Shown: positions 60,618 through 64,000 of the stretch, in pieces
How the letters are laid out: each line of letters opens with the position of its first letter
Numbering within the stretch: position 1 is the first letter of the stretch
DNA from: Zhengitettix transpicula
Taxonomy: Eukaryota > Arthropoda > Insecta > Orthoptera > Tetrigidae
Assembly (NCBI GenBank): GCA_037074705.1
Contig: CM073591.1
Span: 129,153,032-129,217,031 of the forward strand
Reading direction: 5' to 3'
DNA: 64,000 bases
Position numbers and translations under genes: made by a program
The notes under the pieces: generated by a model
Told to the model about the DNA's origin: nothing
Seen by the model: only the letters and a program-made list of their open reading frames with translations
Database searches by the model: none

Positions 60618-61288
60618 TATATGAATATGTATAATTGACTTTATCTGTATTGTGTAAGTTTGATAATAATAAATAAGAATACTTAACATGAAAACTGAAA
60701 GTTTGAATGAAATATGTTATATAATATATTACTATTATTTTGCTTTCAGAGAGTTGAAATTAGATTTAGGAAAAGAAAATCCCAAGATTAAATTTATTGA
60801 AATTAACACCAAAAGTATATATGAAATAGCACTTAATAATAATAAGGAAGTTCATTTATCAAAAGTTTTAGCCAAGTATAGTAATATGGATAGAAGGGTC
60901 TCAAAACTGGTTATACTATTTCTATATTTGGCTAAGGTATGTAGCTTATTAAATTTAATATATATGTAAATAAAATTAGAGATTCATATTATAAGTGATT
61001 TGCTAATTATATTGATTAATTATGATAATACTTTTGTCTCATACTCTACTTTCTAGTACTGAATAATAGATCAATAATGTAAATTTTTCTTTTAGTTTGT
61101 CTGCTAATTATTTTGCAGTGTGTTTGAGATCTTATACTTCTTTTTTTTTGTTATTTAGATTACTGGTATTGACAGGAAAGAAATTGGTATGCTTCCTAAT
61201 TATGCATTTGAGCTTATGGTAATTTATTTCCTGCAACAGTTAAGTGAACCTGTATTACCAGTATTAAACATCAGTACAAGTAAAGATT
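48623..61288 (+). CDS. TUT4/TUT7-like terminal uridylyltransferase, N-terminal pseudo-catalytic half (6 exons, partial)
   Basis: Exons: 48623-48844, 49314-49430, 53147-53324, 56618-56765, 60750-60936, 61159-61288; all introns are GT-AG and phases agree (0,0,1,2,0,1), giving about 327 residues. The start ATG has A at -3 and G at +4. Exon 2 encodes YRCCACKIYLNHFTAVECHI then RDKLH, a C-x2-C-x12-H-x5-H U1/C2H2-type finger. Exon 3 is helical (SVLEHALNDIVDKLGIDDSD). Exon 4 has IELYGSSITRFGFKYSPIDL then NL: the GS signature of the nucleotidyltransferase superfamily, but D-L-N where active enzymes have D-x-D. Exon 5 holds VHLSKVLAKYSNMDRRVSKL; exon 6 MLPNYAFELMVIYFLQQLSE, the PAP-associated part. In TUT4/TUT7 this order is the inactive N-terminal module that binds Lin28/pre-let-7, before a second, active copy. 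That active half would be beyond 64000. Introns are loaded with transposons. TUT1 is less likely because no RRM follows the finger. Confidence 0.8.
49475..50460 (+). pseudogene. Penelope-like element: terminal repeat and reverse transcriptase remnant (intron 2)
   Basis: 49475-49595 is a terminal-repeat block shared with 52295-52395 and 58848-58930 (CTTACCTG.AATCA, TTGGTCCA, GCTGAGCAGT, AAATATTTCA). Downstream pieces read NKIVISLDDKGSTTFILEG, RIPIFYPPKILQPLGPGAPN and TTERISDLLDKSLQQIQ, matching the Penelope RT 'TPxFYxLPKIHKPxxPGRPIVS ... TExISxxxDxxLxP'. Then MIDIVSQYNNIPHA (the 'D-V-x-SLYTNIPH' palm motif) and WMASSYANLINGQLEQ ('M-x-PSYANL-x-MG-x-LE'). A poly(A) of 23 bases (49953-49975) interrupts the frame. 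No GIY-YIG endonuclease remains. Dead copy. Confidence 0.65.
50819..52266. repeat. Clustered direct and inverted copies of a tRNA-headed SINE separated by (TA)n (intron 2)
   Basis: Members: inverted 3' part 50869-50958; two nearly identical direct copies beginning 51003 and 51229 (exact 226-bp period); full direct copy 51455-51737; direct 3' part 51822-51911; inverted near-full copy 51973-52228, cut within the tRNA head. (TA)n tracts at 50819-50868, 51741-51786, 51912-51972 and 52228-52266 separate them. Body landmarks are CTTTGAACATATGCTTTTCT, TCCTATTTATTTCTATCCTT and GGATTCTCCTAATATTGTA. The stretches on both sides of 51741-51786 and of 51912-51972 are near-perfect mirror-image inverted repeats and would form long hairpins. 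Confidence 0.8.
51455..51527 (+). tRNA. tRNA-Ser(ACT)-like cloverleaf forming the SINE head (pseudogene-type)
   Basis: The 73 bases fold by eye as a full cloverleaf: acceptor GACCCGG with CTGGGTC (one G-U), 3-bp D stem GCC/GGC with an A-box GTGGCCGAGATGG, anticodon stem TCTGT/GCAGA with loop GTACTGA (anticodon ACT), a 4-base variable region, T stem GTGGG/CCCGC and B-box GGTTCAAGTCC. The short variable loop and repeated copies (51003, 51229, inverted 52164) argue it is the RNA polymerase III head of a SINE and not a working tRNA gene. Confidence 0.45.
52295..52395 (-). repeat. Penelope-type terminal fragment (intron 2)
   Basis: AATCAGTCCAGTCACGCTGA, AATATTACAAATTTTCGAAG and CCTCCTTTGTCAGGAAGGAA follow the order of 49505-49585. 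On the minus strand this reads CTGACAAAGGAGG ... CCTTCGAAAATTTG, again CTGANNA, a GC hairpin, then GAAA. Confidence 0.5.
52400..53146. other. Intron 2 remainder, nothing recognised
   Basis: AT-rich intronic sequence up to the TTTTCAG acceptor of exon 3. No further element identified. Confidence 0.4.
53325..55370. other. Intron 3, first part, nothing recognised
   Basis: AT-rich intronic sequence with short chance frames. 54140-55300 is slightly less AT-rich, with no identifiable protein or RNA. Confidence 0.4.
55374..55429. repeat. Perfect 16-bp inverted repeat
   Basis: ACACCATTCCGTGCAC at 55374-55389 and its exact complement GTGCACGGAATGGTGT at 55414-55429, separated by a GC-rich 24-base loop (CTGCCCGGTGCGG...). 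It immediately precedes the hammerhead-like core. Confidence 0.8.
55440..55490 (+). ncRNA. Hammerhead-ribozyme-like core in a Penelope terminal repeat
   Basis: The order is CTGAAGA (matching CUGANGA), a stem II hairpin GGAGG-CTGAGA-CCTCC, GAAA, then a stem III of TGAAG-AATTAC-CTTCA, and TTC at the expected cleavage position (UH). One or two mismatches occur at the base of stem III. The block recurs at 36839-36860 and 59168-59223. Hammerhead motifs are a known feature of Penelope-like element termini. Activity is not shown, and a convincing stem I was not found by eye. Confidence 0.45.
55491..55605 (+). repeat. Penelope-type terminal sequence
   Basis: Continues from the ribozyme-like core: CACTTTCAGGTAAGCCACAA, CCATACCAATATTGCAATTA and TTTTTGACAATGTCACACCC, shared with 36875-36945, 37033-37100 and 59242-59310, then ends in (TA)n at 55603-55640. 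Confidence 0.6.
55657..55860 (+). repeat. Partial tRNA-headed SINE (intron 3)
   Basis: It starts inside the B-box (GGGTTCAAGTCC) directly after (TA)n and (CA)n, and follows the SINE body (AATATTTTCAGTCTTTCCTT, GGAACATATGCTTTTCTA, CTCCTATTTATTTCTATC) to CACCAAATTGAAGTTCC. Confidence 0.7.
55861..56617. other. Intron 3, last part, nothing recognised
   Basis: Mixed sequence with a C run at 56140. It ends in the GTATAG acceptor of exon 4. No element recognised. Confidence 0.4.
56766..58560. other. Intron 4, first part
   Basis: Mostly unassigned. 57668-57705 has CTCTGACGAAGCTGTCAGCA then CAAGCCATGGAAAC, another CTGACGA / hairpin / GAAAC arrangement like the Penelope-terminal cores, but isolated. 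58080-58310 is C-rich with no protein signal. Confidence 0.35.
58564..58850 (-). pseudogene. Gypsy-type integrase C-terminal fragment (intron 4)
   Basis: The minus strand reads MERSNTRFQYRSHSLRARPK, then LFNVGDLVLVEKLRESDPYK and NIIGKLQNIYEDPYNI. This is the end of a Gypsy-type integrase: after the DDE core, 'R-x-x-x-R-x-R-x-x-x-x-x-F-x-VGDLVLV' followed by 'K-x-x-K-x-x-x-x-Y-x-GPY-x-I' (here EDPYNI). The catalytic core is missing. Confidence 0.65.
58848..59345 (+). repeat. Penelope-type terminal repeat with long inverted repeat and degenerate ribozyme core (intron 4)
   Basis: It starts with CTTACCTGTAATCAACTGTT and GCTGAGCAGTAAAAATATTTC. It then has an inverted repeat: 59042-59066 (TGCAGAGTTTTGACTGCCTC...) pairs with 59122-59146 with about three mismatches. 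At 59168-59223 is the AAGAAGGAGGCTGAGAGCCTC ... TGAAG-AACTAC-CTTCG block. It ends with TTTCCATACCAATATCACAA and (TA)n at 59326-59356. Confidence 0.55.
59463..60548 (-). repeat. Solo LTR-like segment of the minus-oriented LTR family (intron 4)
   Basis: The right end is TTACCACA at 60548 directly before a (TA)n tract, parallel to ACTACA before (AT)n at 4936. The left end has GTGCCAATTTATAAGAAA, parallel to GCGCCAATTTATAATAAA at 4136-4153, where the primer-binding site meets the LTR. Internal landmarks (CAGGTTCGTTTACTCGGCCT then AATAAA, GAAATCTGACGA) match 15800-15930 and loosely 566-590. No interior or second LTR is attached. Confidence 0.45.
60553..60614. repeat. (TA)n microsatellite
   Basis: About 60 bases of AT dinucleotide, directly following the LTR-like end. 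Confidence 0.9.
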
Positions 61289-62289
61289 GTGAGTATGGAT
61301 TATTACTCTCTTGAATTTGATTTATTGTAGTGTATTCTTTTTAAGTTGTACCATATAGTACATTCTTTTTCCACAATCTTTTTAATCTAAACTTTGTTCC
61401 AATTTTGTTGCATATACAAAATATATTGTTTTATAAAGTCAAAAATATTTGTTAAACTTTTGCTTCAGAAAATAGTAGTTGTACATGTAAAAAATAATGT
61501 GCATGATTCAAATATTTTTCCTCTTTGAATTTTATCTGTAAAAATAAACCTTGTTTATATTTTAAAATTACTAATAAATTTAGGAAAGAGAGAAATAATT
61601 TTAAACTTTTCAGGTTGTCATAGTATAGTTTGTGTGTGTGTGTGAATTTTCAGTTTGTTTAGACTATCCTATCTACTAATGTATATAATAGTGTGTTGGT
61701 TCTGTGTTAGAGAAGCATGTTACTATATCCCCAACCACCCATGGTTTTGTTTAATTATTCATGGATGTTTCTAATTCTGAGGAATAGTTGTAATGTTTGT
61801 TTGCTTTATAAATCAAACAACATAAAAAATAACACTAGCTGTTATTTAAATGGATATCTTTTATAGAATAATGATCAAATATACTTGTTTATATATTTTA
61901 CTGGTGTAGATAGTGACTAATATTCTCTAAGGATTCCAACCAGTTACATTCTTTGCCAAAATTCACCCTTTTAAAACACAATTAGTATAAAGGTTCTTGA
62001 AAGTAAGAAGAAAATCTTATCAATTTATTTATGTGCTGTAGCACATGAAGACACATGCACCAGCCTTCACTAGATAGCAATAAAAGATCAGTGACAAAGT
62101 AGTATGAATGGATAATGTGTTGCTAGGCTTTTTAAATGTGTTTATTACCTTTGCTATACTGCAATATGATCCATTAGTTATATTTGATATAAATATATTG
62201 TTAGTATAAAATGTTTTCTAATGCAGTCATGTTGTAATAGCAAATACTACAGGATGGAAGTGGTAATTGGATCTCAATAGTGGTAATTG
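61289..62289. other. Intron 6, first part, nothing recognised
   Basis: It begins at a GTGAGT donor. AT-rich with a short (GT)n at 61630. No further uridylyltransferase exon could be found before the window ends. Confidence 0.4.
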
Positions 62290-63605
62290 AACTTTGATAG
62301 CAGTAATTGTTGCTTTGTAGCTGTAACTGAACAAGACCAATTAGATTTTTCAAAAGCACAAGAATTAGACAAAAAATCTGGACCAAATCAAGTTAATATT
62401 CTATTAAAAATTGTGTGTTCTCAAGTTGACAAGCTATTTAAAGCCTTACGACTGTTGCACACTGATAAGCAGAACTATAATAAGGTGATAGCTGCATTTG
62501 AAAAACAATTCAATGTGAAACAAAACTGCACTTAAGAACACATGGTGTTTAAATAAAGCACATATCTGAAGTTAAACCCCAAAATACATCTTTTGCTAAA
62601 CTAAACACCGAAGAAAGCTGCTGGAATTGTAAATGAGCTAAAAATTCCTAAAAGTGAATTCCCAGCAGTAAAACCTATCTGTCATTCATGCAATCGAGTT
62701 GGTCATTATGCCATGTTTTGCAAAAAGAAAAATAAGCAGAATGGTATTAGGGAAGGTCGGACAGTGAGTAAGGAAAATATAACTTTTATTGTAGCTGTTG
62801 CTTTGGACAAATCAAATAAACTATTCTTGGCCACTTCTGTAGATATTGGTAATTCAAAAATTAGATTTTATGCTGATCTGTTGGTAAACTCTGAAAAACT
62901 TACCGGGAATTTTTAAGCTGCTGTAAACTGAGACAGCCAGCACACACATTATATGGGGCCAATAATGAGAAGCTTAATCATGTTATGGGTTGTTTTTAAT
63001 GAGAAATTAAACGACGCTACCCAGTTGGAATCCTGAGAAAACTTTATCCAGCAGTTACACCGGGAAAACCTACGTTCCTTAGAGAAAATCAACATTAGTA
63101 GAAATATATATTTTTTGTGACACTGAAAGGGCTTTATAATTGGGAAAAGGAAGTGAGAATTTTGGCGTAGTTAAACATGCTGATGTGGATGTTGTGGTAG
63201 AGAGAAATATGAAAATGTCTTTTGAACTGGTTAAAAAGTTTCCAAACCTTTTGCAGTGTAAAGATTTGCAGGTTAAGATTCCCTACACTATTGGGCTGTC
63301 AGATGAGGAGTAAGATATAGAGTTATATACACACACAACCCCAAAAGACATTCCTGTACCTATGCTGGAGAAAATTAAGAAATAATTAGATAACATAGTA
63401 TTGTTAGGAATACTTGAACACATTGAAAAGCCTACAGATTGGTGTGCTGCTTTAGCAACTGTGTTTAAACCAAATTGTGATATACAATTAAACAAGTTTG
63501 TTAAACAGGAAGTAAACCCACTGCCATTAACTGAAAATGTATTAGGATGGCTTGAGAAAACAAAGTATTTTTCCAAACTTATAATGTATAGTGAGTTTTG
63601 GTAAT
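62290..63605 (+). pseudogene. Gypsy-type gag-pol remnant (intron 6)
   Basis: In order: HTDKQNYNKVIAAFEKQFNV (capsid 'Y-x-x-V-x-x-x-F-x-x-x-F' block) at 62460-62516; a CCHC knuckle ICHSCNRVGHYAMFC at 62678-62725; FLATSVDIGNSKIRFYADL, where the protease D-T/S-G-A is altered to D-I-G-N, near 62825-62880; then TPKDIPVPMLEKIKK, EKPTDWCAALATVFKPNCDI and the FSKL block of the RT fingers at 63340-63600. It stops where the palm YxDD region should be. Two in-frame stops occur in the RT part. It sits in the gene's orientation inside intron 6. Dead. Confidence 0.75.
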
Positions 63606-64000
63606 TTATTCTACATAAACCAATACAACTGTTAACAACGTTCATTACTACTGTGGTAAGGTTGTTTATTGAGATTCTATATTTCATTAAAAAATTACTG
63701 TAATTTATTATTAATTTTTTTTAATACAATTGGTTGAATTTATCAAGATAAAATTATGGTGATTCACAATAAATTGTGCCATATTATGAACAATTCATCC
63801 ACACATATACAAAATGTGCACAGTTGAATAAAAAATCTCTCAGGGTGGAATGTGAAATTAACTTAGGATGAAAATGACAATTGATATGTTAGAAATATAA
63901 TGAAAGATAACTGCAGAATTTGCATACATAACCAGCATGTGTTACCTGGAAATGGTGAGCAGAGTCCCTTCTTTTCTCTGATATAGTGTGGCACTCCCTT
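63606..64000. other. Right edge, nothing recognised
   Basis: AT-rich intronic sequence of the uridylyltransferase-like gene, presumably continuing beyond the window. Confidence 0.4.

Noticed and set aside
1..64000. CRISPR array, prophage, operon or bacterial mobile island
   Set aside because: Spliced genes, eukaryotic retroelements and AT-rich introns; no regularly spaced identical short repeats with unique spacers.

Overview
The window looks like non-coding-rich nuclear DNA from an insect. Two spliced genes sit in AT-rich sequence crowded with decayed transposons. There are no operons, no bacterial-style gene spacing and no CRISPR array. The LINE, Penelope, Gypsy and SINE repertoire suggests a large polyneopteran genome such as a cockroach or termite; that placement is an inference from recognised families, not something computed.

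Host genes. (1) 33830-39030, plus strand: a five-exon gene for a coiled-coil protein of about 395 residues with a C-terminal C-x2-C-x15-H-x3-H zinc finger. It best fits spindle-F, an adaptor of the IKK-epsilon/TBK1 type. Its reading frame is continuous only if intron 4 uses a GC-AG splice pair. (2) 48623 to 61288 and beyond the right edge, plus strand: six exons of a TUT4/TUT7 (ZCCHC11/ZCCHC6)-like terminal uridylyltransferase. They cover a U1/C2H2-type zinc finger and a nucleotidyltransferase fold whose second catalytic Asp is replaced by Asn, that is, the N-terminal pseudo-catalytic module. The active half would lie past base 64000.

Transposon landscape, left to right. 1-4936 holds LTR sequence, including a 4.5-kb non-autonomous LTR element (454-4936, minus strand) with two 0.79-kb LTRs, one gag-like coiled-coil ORF, no pol, and four copies of an E-box/GT-box repeat. 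6.4 kb has a hAT scrap. 8.4-10.0 kb has a minus-strand CR1/L2-type LINE interrupted by a 0.5-kb poly(A) retroposon with a 13-bp target duplication, followed by the tail of a Jockey LINE. 11.6-12.6 kb is a 1,048-bp foldback element with GTAA flanks. 15.1-15.7 kb is a PIF/Harbinger remnant with a MADF ORF and a transposase ORF. 20-24 kb holds Jockey pieces, a second copy of the retroposon, a LINE inverted as expected from twin priming, and a tRNA-type SINE. 26.2-26.9 kb is a hAT transposase tail. 27.6-28.4 kb is a 45-bp terminal inverted repeat element enclosing a LINE tail. 28.6-30.8 kb is a mariner with matching 28-bp TIRs, containing a Jockey ORF1. 41.9-45 kb and 62.3-63.6 kb are broken Gypsy pol regions.

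The uridylyltransferase introns hold a Penelope-like element, fragments of Penelope termini with a hammerhead-ribozyme-like core, and an array of a tRNA-headed SINE in direct and inverted copies separated by long (TA)n tracts. Several LTR and SINE ends abut (TA)n, so these tracts look like preferred landing sites or expansion products.
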